Shown: positions 1-7,426 of the stretch, piece by piece
Numbering within the stretch: the stretch's first letter is position 1
How the letters are laid out: each line of letters begins with the position of its first letter
DNA from: Comamonas sp. BIGb0152
GTDB lineage: Bacteria > Pseudomonadota > Gammaproteobacteria > Burkholderiales > Burkholderiaceae_C
NCBI RefSeq assembly: GCF_024809975.1
Contig: NZ_JANUDY010000002.1
Span: 682,001 to 746,000, forward strand
DNA: 64,000 nt
Direction: 5' to 3'
Notes under the pieces: generated by a model
What the model was told of the DNA's origin: nothing
Databases searched by the model: none
The model's input: the letters and a program-made list of their open reading frames with translations, nothing else
Position numbers and translations under genes: made by a program

Positions 1-482
1 AAGGTCGCCAGGCTGGCATAACCGGTCAAGGCCTCGGTGGCCACGCCAATATCGGCAGCGCCGCTCAGCAGCATCTCCGCCACCTGGCGGGGCGAGCCCT
101 GGTGCAAATGCAGGGCCACATCCGGGAACTGCTCGCGGAAATCGCGCACCACCAGCGGCAAGGCGTAGCGGGCCTGCGAGTGGGTGGCCGCAATGCTCAG
201 CTGGCCGCTGCGGCTGGCATGAAAATCGGCACCGGCGCGGCGCAGGTTTTCGGACTCCAGCAACAGCCGGTCCACGATCGGCAAAATGGCCTCGCCTGGC
301 GGCGTCAGCCCGGTCAAACGCTTTCCGGCGCGGATAAAGATATCCACGCCCAGCTCGTCCTCCAACTCACGGATCTGGCGGCTGACCCCGGGCTGCGATG
401 TGTAAAGCACATGCGCCACCTCGGTCAGGTTGTAGCCATTGCGAGCGGCTTCACGCACGGCCCGCAGTTGCTGAAAATTCAT
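1..482 (-). CDS. cysB: LysR-type regulator of the CysB/Cbl group (C-terminus outside window)
   Basis: The minus strand from the ATG at 480-482 reads MNFQQLRAVREAARNGYNLT and continues as a typical CysB winged helix-turn-helix (about residues 5-60, with TSQPGVSRQIRELEDELG as the recognition region), then the start of the co-inducer domain. The first 160 residues are present; the rest lies beyond base 1. CysB activates sulfate uptake and assimilation genes in response to O-acetylserine and sulfur limitation. It follows sbp on the same strand after 61 bp, so the two may be co-transcribed. The cysTWA permease and ATPase genes that often lie here are not between them. Cbl is the alternative name; the sequence alone does not separate the two. 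Confidence 0.85.
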   Translation of the reverse strand, partial: MNFQQLRAVREAARNGYNLTEVAHVLYTSQPGVSRQIRELEDELGVDIFIRAGKRLTGLTPPGEAILPIVDRLLLESENLRRAGADFHASRSGQLSIAATHSQARYALPLVVRDFREQFPDVALHLHQGSPRQVAEMLLSGAADIGVATEALTGYASLAT

Positions 483-543
483 AACATTCACCTTTTTGGA
501 CCCAGCCGCCAGGGGGCCCCGGCGGCTGGTTTAGCGTCCTTGC

Positions 544-1590
544 TTATTTCTTGGTGTAGATCTGGTCAAAGCTGCCGCCATCGGCAAAGTGCGCAGCATC
601 GGCCTTGGCCCAGCCGCCAAAGGCCTCATCGATGGTGAAGAGCTTGAGCGTGGCGAACTGGCTGGCGTACTTGGCCTTGGCCGCTTCTGCGGTGGGGCGG
701 TAGAAGTTGCGGCCGGCAATGTCCTGGCCCTCTTCCGAATACAAGTACTGCAGGTAGGCATCGGCAATCTTGCGGGTGCCACGCTTGTCGACCACCTTGT
801 CCACGACAGTCACGGTGGGCTCGGCCAGAATCGACAGCGAGGGCGTGACGATCTCGAACTTCTCAGGGCCAAATTCCTTCAGCGCCAGGTAGGCCTCGTT
901 TTCCCAGGCCAGCAGCACATCGCCTTGGCCGCGCTGCACAAAGGTCACGGTCGAGCCACGCGCACCGGTGTCCAGAATCGGCACATTCTTGAACAGCTTG
1001 GTGATGTAGTCCTTGGCACCGGCTTCACCGCCGTAGTTGCGTTTGCCAAATTCCCAGGCGGCCAGGTAGTTCCAGCGCGCGCCGCCGCTGGTCTTGGGGT
1101 TGGGGGTGATCACCTTCACATCGGACTTGATCAAGTCGCCCCAGTCTTTGATGCCCTTGGGGTTGCCCTTTTTGACCAGGAAAACAATCGTCGAGGTGTA
1201 AGGTGCGCTGTTGAGCGGCAGGCGCTTTTGCCAGTCGGCGGGCACCAGTTGGCCGTACTTGTTCAAGGCGTCAATGTCACCGGCCAAGGCCAGGGTTGCC
1301 ACGTCGGCCTCGATGCCATCGATGATGGCCCGCGCCTGCTTGCCCGAGCCGCCGTGCGACTGCTTGATCGTCACCGTCTGGCCGGTGGTGTCCTTCCAAT
1401 GCTTGGCAAAGGCCTGGTTGTACTGGTTGTACAGCTCACGCGTGGGGTCGTAGGACACATTGAGCAAGGTCACGGGCGCTGCCGCCTGGGCATGTACCGC
1501 GCTGCTGAAAAACGCAGGCGCAAGCGCCATCAGAGACGCGGCTGCGGCTGCGGCTATCGGAAACTTGATAAAGTGGCGGCGTTGTTGCAT
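544..1590 (-). CDS. sbp: Periplasmic sulfate-binding protein of a sulfate ABC importer
   Basis: 348 residues with an N-terminal signal peptide (about residues 1-35, ending near SAVHAQA). The mature part has the sulfate/thiosulfate-binding family hallmarks, including [11 protein letters not shown] near the start, [13 protein letters not shown], and the [18 protein letters not shown] stretch that helps form the buried anion site. It delivers sulfate to a CysTWA-type permease, whose genes are not in this window. It is directly upstream of cysB. A 45-bp element 70 bp upstream of the start (1661-1705) is shared with the cysI promoter region, so CysB control is likely. CysP (thiosulfate) is a close relative that cannot be fully excluded. 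Confidence 0.9.
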   Translation of the reverse strand: MQQRRHFIKFPIAAAAAASLMALAPAFFSSAVHAQAAAPVTLLNVSYDPTRELYNQYNQAFAKHWKDTTGQTVTIKQSHGGSGKQARAIIDGIEADVATLALAGDIDALNKYGQLVPADWQKRLPLNSAPYTSTIVFLVKKGNPKGIKDWGDLIKSDVKVITPNPKTSGGARWNYLAAWEFGKRNYGGEAGAKDYITKLFKNVPILDTGARGSTVTFVQRGQGDVLLAWENEAYLALKEFGPEKFEIVTPSLSILAEPTVTVVDKVVDKRGTRKIADAYLQYLYSEEGQDIAGRNFYRPTAEAAKAKYASQFATLKLFTIDEAFGGWAKADAAHFADGGSFDQIYTKK

Positions 1591-1660
1591 GGAACACTTT
1601 CAGAATGGCAAAAATCTTGTGGATTGCAAGGCTTGAACACATTCTGAAACGCCGCCATCA

Positions 1661-1705
1661 AAACTCAAACTACTATTAATTCAGTTTTTAATGACTGAAA
1701 GTTAT
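1661..1705 (-). promoter_or_regulatory. Candidate CysB operator/promoter element upstream of sbp
   Basis: Read on the minus strand this 45-bp segment has ATAACT, 4 nt, GTCAT, 5 nt, ACTGA, 6 nt, AGTAGTTTGAGTTT. The same blocks with the same spacing occur at 31350-31394 upstream of cysI. It is AT-rich, unlike its surroundings, and ends about 70 bp before the sbp start. TTGAGT at the downstream end may serve as the -35 box. A role as the CysB site is inferred from the shared regulon. Confidence 0.6.
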
Positions 1706-1838
1706 TAACAAGACGCAAAAGCGCCTGTCCATACCTGGACAAGGCATGCAGCGGTTGGCATGGCCATCACGCTGCTGCAGCTTGGGACCAGCGCCTTGAA
1801 AGCGCCCCAGCGTCAACCCAACGAAGGAAACATCTCCC

Positions 1839-2114
1839 ATGGCACGTATGGTCAACTGCGTCAAACTGCACAAAGAAGCCGAGGGCCTCGACTTTCCCCC
1901 CTACCCGGGTGAGCTGGGCAAGCGTCTGTGGGAAAGTGTCAGCAAGGAAGCCTGGGCGGGCTGGCTCAAGCACCAGACCATGCTGGTCAATGAAAACCGC
2001 CTGAACCTGGCCGACCTGCGTGCGCGCCAGTACCTGGCCCGCCAAATGGAAAACCATTTCTTTGGCGACGGTGCCGATGCCGCCGTCGGCTACGTGCCGC
2101 CTACCGCCGATTGA
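1839..2114 (+). CDS. yggX: Probable Fe(2+)-trafficking / oxidative damage protection protein
   Basis: 91 residues, the usual length of YggX. It begins [20 protein letters not shown], with the conserved single Cys at position 7, followed by [19 protein letters not shown] and the C-terminal [20 protein letters not shown] helix typical of the family. YggX is a small cytoplasmic protein linked in enterobacteria to protection of labile Fe-S clusters against superoxide. The gene stands alone between the divergent sbp and a bidirectional terminator. The ATG follows AACGAAGGAAACATCTCCC, a good ribosome site. Confidence 0.93.
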   Translation: MARMVNCVKLHKEAEGLDFPPYPGELGKRLWESVSKEAWAGWLKHQTMLVNENRLNLADLRARQYLARQMENHFFGDGADAAVGYVPPTAD

Positions 2115-2159
2115 TGCTGCGGCGTTGAGCAGCGTTTGCCAGGGGTCTGACCCGGGCAT

Positions 2160-2190
2160 AAAAAATGGCAGCCTAGGCTGCCATTTTTTT
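2160..2190. terminator. Bidirectional rho-independent terminator
   Basis: A perfect palindrome (AAAAATGGCAGCC and its complement, with TAGG at the centre) is flanked by A and T tracts. It lies between the convergent yggX (+) and the cupin gene (-), and can end transcription on both strands. Confidence 0.9.
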
Positions 2191-2249
2191 ATCTCTCAGG
2201 GCGATGGACTATCTGCGGATGCAGTAAATCATATATTCAGAGAAAGATA

Positions 2250-2675
2250 TTATTTAGCCACCAGATCAAAACCACCGCTCTGGTATTGGAACAGCAAGCA
2301 ATCCATACCTGCCACACAGCCGCTTTCATGGATCAGGCCGGCAGGCAGATCGTAGAAGGAGCCTGCGGGGTACTCGGTGCGCTTGCCATCGATCACAGCA
2401 TAGAACGTGCCTTGCACCACCACGGTCGGCAGCGACTTGCTGTGGTGGTGGGTGGGGTTGTCACGGCCAGCGGGGAACAGCACAAAGGCTTCGTAGGCGT
2501 CCTTGCCCGTCAGATCGCCGCGCAGATTGGCATACTTGATGCCGCCCGAACCTGCCAATTCGGTCCACTTGAGTTGCGACACTGGAACCGACACCAGGCC
2601 ATCAGCGGCACCTGCGGCGCAAGCGATCAAAGAAGAGGTGGCCAGAACGGCGGCAGCAATGGAAAATTTCATCAT
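2250..2675 (-). CDS. Exported cupin-domain protein
   Basis: 141 residues. An N-terminal signal peptide (MMKFSIAAAVLATSSLIACA...GAADG) is followed by a single cupin barrel. The metal-binding motif is visible as PTHHHSKSLPTVVVQGTF, with a second motif region around PAGSFYDLPAGLIHES. The function is unknown; such secreted cupins may bind metal or small molecules. Two cysteines near the C-terminus (SGCVAGMDC) could form a disulfide in the periplasm. The Cys at about position 19 sits in a weak lipobox-like context, so a lipoprotein is possible. The gene is divergent from the GlxA-type regulator at 2840, which may control it. Confidence 0.8.
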   Translation of the reverse strand: MMKFSIAAAVLATSSLIACAAGAADGLVSVPVSQLKWTELAGSGGIKYANLRGDLTGKDAYEAFVLFPAGRDNPTHHHSKSLPTVVVQGTFYAVIDGKRTEYPAGSFYDLPAGLIHESGCVAGMDCLLFQYQSGGFDLVAK

Positions 2676-2700
2676 TAACTCCTAGTATTAAAAGATTGAA

Positions 2701-2710
2701 TAAGCGCTTA
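2701..2710. promoter_or_regulatory. 10-bp palindrome in a divergent promoter region
   Basis: TAAGCGCTTA is a perfect palindrome 26 bp upstream of the cupin start, inside the 164-bp AT-rich region shared with the divergent AraC/GlxA-type regulator. It may be an operator; there is no further evidence. Confidence 0.3.
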
Positions 2711-2839
2711 GATACCGACCAGCAAGGGTTTTATGTGTGCCCGAATCGATAGTTCTATTCTGTTCATTGGCAGAAAATGCAAAAGTAGCCAAATAGACAA
2801 GTTGCGCTAAGATCCGGCCAAATCCACAGATTCACCGCC

Positions 2840-3796
2840 ATGCACACGATTGCTGTTATTGCCTACGACGGGATCAGTCCCTTCCATTTGTCCGTTCCCT
2901 GCATCGTGTTTGGCGACGACCTGCTGCGCCTGGGCGCGCCGCGCTATGAGCTGCGGGTCTGCGCTGAGCGCACCGGGGCTGTGTCCACCTTGTCCGGTTT
3001 CGCCATCCAGGTGGCGCATGACCTGAGCGCTTTGGAGCAGGCCGACACCGTCATCATTCCGTCCTGGAGCTCACCCGATGCGCAGCCTTCCACCGCCATG
3101 CTGGCCGCACTGCAGCAAGCCCATGCCCGTGGCGCGCGGGTGGTGGGGCTGTGTTTAGGCACCTTTGTATTGGCCCAAGCGGGGCTGCTCAAGGGGCGTT
3201 CGGCCTCCACCCACTGGGCCTGGGCCGATGATTTCGCCAAAGACCACCCCGACGTCAAGCTTGACCGCCATGCGCTCTACACCGATGACGGCAATATCAC
3301 CACCTCGGCGGGCACCGCAGCCGCCATCGACTGCTGCCTGCACCTGATCCGCGTCGACCATGGCGCAGAAATCGCCAACCGGGTGGCACGCCGCCTGGTC
3401 GTGGCCCCGCACCGCCACGGCAACCAGTCCCAGTACATTGAGATGCCGCTGTCCGAGACAGAGCGCCCGGATGCCGTCTCTGCCGCGCTGGACTGGGCCA
3501 TGGCCCATCTCAACGAGCCCATCAATATCGAGCAGCTGGCACAGAAGGCCCATATGAGCCCGCGCAACTTCAGCCGCCACTTCAAGCGCAAGACCGGCGC
3601 CACCGTGGTGCAGTGGTTGCTGCACCAGCGCTTGGCCGTCGCCCAGCGCCTGCTGGAAAGGGGGGATGGCTCGATCGACCAGGTGGCAGAGACGGCGGGA
3701 TTTGGCTCAACGGTGTCATTCCGTTTGCAGTTCACCCGCATGTTTTCGATCTCGCCCGCCAGCTACCGCAAGCAGTTTCTGCACCGCGAAGCTTAG
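2840..3796 (+). CDS. GlxA/FtrA-family regulator: DJ-1/PfpI domain plus AraC DNA-binding domain
   Basis: 318 residues. Residues 1 to about 185 form a DJ-1/PfpI (class I glutamine amidotransferase-like) domain, with the nucleophile-elbow sequence VVGLCLGTFVLAQAGLLKG. Residues about 210-315 form an AraC-type domain with two helix-turn-helix units (INIEQLAQKAHMSPRNFSRHFKRKTG and IDQVAETAGFGSTVSFRLQF). Regulators of this type usually act as activators sensing a metabolite through the N-terminal domain. The divergent cupin gene is a possible target. The stop codon touches the GH5-like remnant that follows. Confidence 0.9.
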   Translation: MHTIAVIAYDGISPFHLSVPCIVFGDDLLRLGAPRYELRVCAERTGAVSTLSGFAIQVAHDLSALEQADTVIIPSWSSPDAQPSTAMLAALQQAHARGARVVGLCLGTFVLAQAGLLKGRSASTHWAWADDFAKDHPDVKLDRHALYTDDGNITTSAGTAAAIDCCLHLIRVDHGAEIANRVARRLVVAPHRHGNQSQYIEMPLSETERPDAVSAALDWAMAHLNEPINIEQLAQKAHMSPRNFSRHFKRKTGATVVQWLLHQRLAVAQRLLERGDGSIDQVAETAGFGSTVSFRLQFTRMFSISPASYRKQFLHREA

Positions 3797-4035
3797 GGCT
3801 GGACAGCTGCAGCCAGTACCTGGACGATGTTCTGTCCTACGCCGAAGAAAAGCACTACCACTGGGCGTTTTACAGCTTTCGCGAAGACGCCTGGGATGCC
3901 ATGGACTACGAACTGGGCAAGGCCAAGAGCGATTGGCCCTACTGGGATGCGATGGAAAAAGGCTTGCCGGACCCGGTGAAGCGCAGCGCAACGCCTGAGT
4001 TCGAGCCCATCCGCAAGCGTTTGCAACAGCCCTGA
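3796..4035 (+). pseudogene. C-terminal remnant of a GH5-like glycoside hydrolase
   Basis: The reading frame directly after the regulator's stop encodes about 78 residues with no plausible start of its own. It contains HYHWAFYSFREDAWDAMDYELG, which I recognise from memory as the C-terminal part of cellulase-family (GH5) glycosylhydrolases, and ends at a normal stop at 4033-4035. The catalytic barrel is absent. This looks like a gene whose 5' part was deleted, perhaps in the rearrangement that placed the regulator here. An open frame extends back to 3613, but that part overlaps the regulator and has no resemblance to the family. Confidence 0.6.
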
Positions 4036-4056
4036 ACGGGCCGGCTCCGCCTCGTC

Positions 4057-5334
4057 TTAACGGGCGCTCAGCAGCGACGTGTTGCCTGGCCGGCCTGGCA
4101 CATTCAAGGTGGCCACCGGCGCTGGCGTGCTGGCAATGCGCTGGCCACGGCGCCATACGCCCAGGCGCGTCGCCTTCAGGCGCAAGGCCTCCACCGGGTC
4201 CTTGGCATGCAGCAGCACAAAGTCCGCATGTGCGCCCTGTTCAATGCCATAGCCCTGCAGCCCCAGCAAGCGAGCCGGGTTGTGGGTAATAGCCTCAAAA
4301 CACTGTTGCATGCCCGCGCGGCTGGTCATCTGCGCCACATGCAGGCCCATATGGGCCACTTCCAGCGCATCACCTGATCCCAGGCTGTACCAAGGGTCCA
4401 TCACGCAGTCATGGCCAAAGGCAACCGTCAGGCCTGCGGCCATCAACTCCGGCACCCGCGTCATGCCCCGGCGCTTGGGATAGGTGTCGTGGCGGCCCTG
4501 GATGGTGATATTGATCAAGGGGTTGCTGACAACGCCCAGCTGCGCCTCGGCCATCAACGCCATCAGCTTGCTGACGTAGTAGTTGTCCATGCTGTGCATG
4601 GACGTCAGGTGCGAACCGGTCACGCGGCCATGCAGGCCCAGGCGATGTGTGTGGTAGGCCAGCGTTTCCACATGGCGCGACATCGGGTCGTCCGATTCAT
4701 CGCAGTGCATATCGACCAACTTGCCGCGCTCGGCCGCCAGCTCGCAGAGGATGCGCACGCTCTCGGCCCCATCGGCCATCGTGCGCTCAAAGTGCGGAAT
4801 GCCGCCGACGACATCCACGCCCAGGTCGAGCGCGCGCTTGAGGTTGTCCAGCCCGCCCGGTGTGCGCAGCACGCCATCTTGCGGAAAGGCCACCAGCTGC
4901 AGATCGATATACGGCGCCACGCGCTTTTGCACATCCAGCATGGCTTCGACCGGCAGCAAGCTAGGGTCGCTGGTGTCCACATGGCTGCGGATGGCCAGCA
5001 GGCCCCGCGCCACCGCCCAGTCGCAGTACGCCAGCGCGCGTTCCACCAGCGCATCATGGGTCAGTTGGGGCTTTAACTCGCCCCACAGCGCAATACCTTC
5101 GAGCAAGGTGCCGCTTTCGTTCACACGCGGCATGCCATAGCTCAGGGTCGCATCCATGTGGAAATGCGGGTCCACAAAAGGCGGGCTCAGCAGCAGGCCC
5201 TGGGCATCCACCACCTCGGCAGCGGGCGCCTGCAGGCCCTCACTCACCTCGGCAATCTTGCCGTCTTGCACAGCGACCGACATGTTCTTGCGGCCATCGG
5301 GCAAGCTGGCATTGCGAATCAATAAATCAAGCAT
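4057..5334 (-). CDS. codA: Cytosine deaminase-like amidohydrolase
   Basis: 425 residues of the metal-dependent amidohydrolase superfamily. The first metal motif is PPFVDPHFHMDATLSYG; further ligands are in AIRSHVDTSD, MHCDESDDP and the catalytic Asp region VAFGHDCVMDPW. This arrangement matches cytosine deaminase (cytosine to uracil plus ammonia), though isocytosine, creatinine or other pyrimidine-like deaminases share it. It is the last gene of an operon with a BMP-type nucleoside/nucleobase ABC importer (5383-10144). That supports use of an imported heterocyclic base as nitrogen or pyrimidine source. The substrate is inferred. Confidence 0.8.
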   Translation of the reverse strand: MLDLLIRNASLPDGRKNMSVAVQDGKIAEVSEGLQAPAAEVVDAQGLLLSPPFVDPHFHMDATLSYGMPRVNESGTLLEGIALWGELKPQLTHDALVERALAYCDWAVARGLLAIRSHVDTSDPSLLPVEAMLDVQKRVAPYIDLQLVAFPQDGVLRTPGGLDNLKRALDLGVDVVGGIPHFERTMADGAESVRILCELAAERGKLVDMHCDESDDPMSRHVETLAYHTHRLGLHGRVTGSHLTSMHSMDNYYVSKLMALMAEAQLGVVSNPLINITIQGRHDTYPKRRGMTRVPELMAAGLTVAFGHDCVMDPWYSLGSGDALEVAHMGLHVAQMTSRAGMQQCFEAITHNPARLLGLQGYGIEQGAHADFVLLHAKDPVEALRLKATRLGVWRRGQRIASTPAPVATLNVPGRPGNTSLLSAR

Positions 5335-5382
5335 TTTTTATCCTTGTAGGCAGACCATAGGCTGCATCGTGGGGCGCGAAGC

Positions 5383-6306
5383 TCAGCGCTCGCCTTTGCG
5401 ATAGGGTTTCATCAGCGCCTGCGGGTACGCGGCTTTGCGGGCCACCAGCACCAGCGCCAAGATCGACAGCAGGTACGGCAGCATCAGGTAGAACTGGTAA
5501 GGCACGAGGCCATCGCCCGACTGCTGCAGGCGCAGCTGCAGCGCATCGAAGAACGCAAACAGCAGCGCACCCAGCAAGGCCTTGCCCGGCCGCCAGGAGG
5601 CAAACACCACCAGGGCGACGCAGATCCAGCCCCGGCCGTTGACCATGTTGAAGAAAAAGGCGTTAAAGGCCGAGAGGGTCAAAAACGCGCCCGCCACGCC
5701 CATCAGCGCCGAGCCGGCAATGATGGCACCACTGCGCACCGCCATCACCGCCACGCCCTGGCCTTCGGCAGCCTGCGGGTTCTCGCCCACCATGCGCACT
5801 GCCAGGCCTAGCGGCGTGCGAAACAGTACCCGCGCCAAGAACGGCACCAGCAGCAGCGCTAACAAAGTCAAGGCCGTTTGCTCACCCAGAATCGGTATCG
5901 GCAACCAGTCCATGGCCTCAAAAGGCGTGATGGTGGGCGGCGTATTCACCTTGGGAAAACTCACGCGGTAGCCGTAGTACGACAAGGCCGTCGCCAGCAT
6001 CGTGATGCCCAGGCCCGAGACGTGCTGCGACAGCGCCAGCCCCACCGTCAGCCAGGCATGCAGGCTGCCCAGCACCGCACCCGTGAGCGCCGCGACCAGC
6101 ACGCCCGTCCACAGGCCGTGGCCGGCGTAGACCGTGAGCCAGCCGGTAAAAGCGCCGGCCACCATGATGCCCTCAATGCCCAGGTTCAGCACCCCGGCCC
6201 GCTCGCACAGCAACACGCCCAGGGTGCCCAGCAGCAGCGGCGTAGCGGTGCGCAGCACAGCCACCCAGAAAGAGGCATTGGCCAAAATATCCATCACGTC
6301 GCTCAT
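5383..6306 (-). CDS. ABC transporter inner-membrane permease, nucleoside/nucleobase (BMP) type, second subunit
   Basis: 307 residues, almost entirely hydrophobic helices, with the branched-chain/ribose permease motif NLGIEGIMVAGAFTGW near residues 42-57 and VGENPQAAEGQGVAV in the cytoplasmic loop that contacts the ATPase. It resembles YufQ/NupC-type permeases of nucleoside importers. It pairs with the permease encoded 49 bp upstream (6356-7417). Together with the ATPase and the BMP-type binding protein they form one importer; the cytosine deaminase-like gene follows after 48 bp. Confidence 0.87.
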   Translation of the reverse strand: MSDVMDILANASFWVAVLRTATPLLLGTLGVLLCERAGVLNLGIEGIMVAGAFTGWLTVYAGHGLWTGVLVAALTGAVLGSLHAWLTVGLALSQHVSGLGITMLATALSYYGYRVSFPKVNTPPTITPFEAMDWLPIPILGEQTALTLLALLLVPFLARVLFRTPLGLAVRMVGENPQAAEGQGVAVMAVRSGAIIAGSALMGVAGAFLTLSAFNAFFFNMVNGRGWICVALVVFASWRPGKALLGALLFAFFDALQLRLQQSGDGLVPYQFYLMLPYLLSILALVLVARKAAYPQALMKPYRKGER

Positions 6307-6355
6307 AGGGCACCTCGCGCTGCGCTTTGTTCTTGGGGTTTCAACATCGCAGCTC

Positions 6356-7417
6356 TCACTTTCTGCGCAAGCGGTATTGGGTCATCAGGCTGGCTACCAG
6401 CACAGACAGCAGCGAGGCCGCCACGATCACATCGGCAATCGCATTGGGCACGCCCACGGCGCGGCTCATGCTGTCGGCCCCCACCAGCATGCCGGCCACA
6501 AACACGGCCGAGGCCACCACGCCCAGCGGGTGCAGGCCCGCCAGCATCGCAATCACGATGCCGCTGTAGCCATAGCCGGGCGACATGTCCAGGGTCAGGT
6601 AGCTGGTGCGGCCTGCTACCTCAATGGCGCCCGCCAGCCCGGCCAGGCCGCCCGACAGCAGGGCCACCAGCACGACAGTCCGCGTCACCGGCACCCCTGC
6701 AAAGGCGGCAGCACGCGGATTGGCACCTGCAGCGCGAATGTCAAAACCCGGCACGGCCCGCTGCAGCAGCAGCCACAGCGCGACGGCCAGGCCCACCGCA
6801 ATCAGCAAGCCATTGTGCAAACGGGTTTGCGCAATCAGCTTGCCCAGCTCCAGGTCACCCTGCAGCGCCACGCTCTGCGGCCAACCCATGGCCATCGGGT
6901 CTTTCATCGGGCCGTCGAGCAGATAAGACACCGCCAGCAGCATGACAAAGTTCAGCAGCAAGGTGGTGACCACCTCGTCCACGCCCAGCTTGGTTTTCAT
7001 CAAGGCGGGGCCCAGCAGCAAGGCAGCACCGGCCAAGGCGGCGGCCAGCATCATCAGCGGAAACAGCAGATAAATGGGCAGCTCAAAGCCGGTGCCGCCA
7101 TGCATGCCGCCCACAGCCACGGCTGCCACCGCGCCGGCATAGAGCTGGCCTTCTGCGCCGATATTGAACAGCCGCGCCCGAAAGGCCACTGCGGCGGCCA
7201 GACCGGTAAGAATCAGCGGCACTGCGCGCGTCAAGGTCTCGGACAGCGCAAACAGCGAGCCAAAGGCTCCTTTGAACAGCGCCACATAGGTCGCACCCAC
7301 GGGCGCACCCGCCCACAGCACCAGCAAGCCGCTGATGGCCAAGGTAAACACAACGGCACCCAAGGGCGCGGCCACCATGGCCAGCTTCGAGGGGGTTGCT
7401 CTTTTTTCTATACGCAT
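6356..7417 (-). CDS. ABC transporter inner-membrane permease, nucleoside/nucleobase (BMP) type, first subunit
   Basis: 353 residues with about eight to ten membrane segments. The motifs are FNIGAEGQLYAGAVAAVAVG (branched-chain permease family signature) and RAAGANPRAAAFAGVPV (coupling loop). The length and motif placement match the larger permease of BmpA-type nucleoside importers (YufP-like). The stop and start codons lie very close to the neighbouring genes (9 bp from the ATPase stop), as expected for an operon read on the minus strand. Confidence 0.87.
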   Translation of the reverse strand: MRIEKRATPSKLAMVAAPLGAVVFTLAISGLLVLWAGAPVGATYVALFKGAFGSLFALSETLTRAVPLILTGLAAAVAFRARLFNIGAEGQLYAGAVAAVAVGGMHGGTGFELPIYLLFPLMMLAAALAGAALLLGPALMKTKLGVDEVVTTLLLNFVMLLAVSYLLDGPMKDPMAMGWPQSVALQGDLELGKLIAQTRLHNGLLIAVGLAVALWLLLQRAVPGFDIRAAGANPRAAAFAGVPVTRTVVLVALLSGGLAGLAGAIEVAGRTSYLTLDMSPGYGYSGIVIAMLAGLHPLGVVASAVFVAGMLVGADSMSRAVGVPNAIADVIVAASLLSVLVASLMTQYRLRRK

Positions 7418-7426
7418 TGCAGTCTC

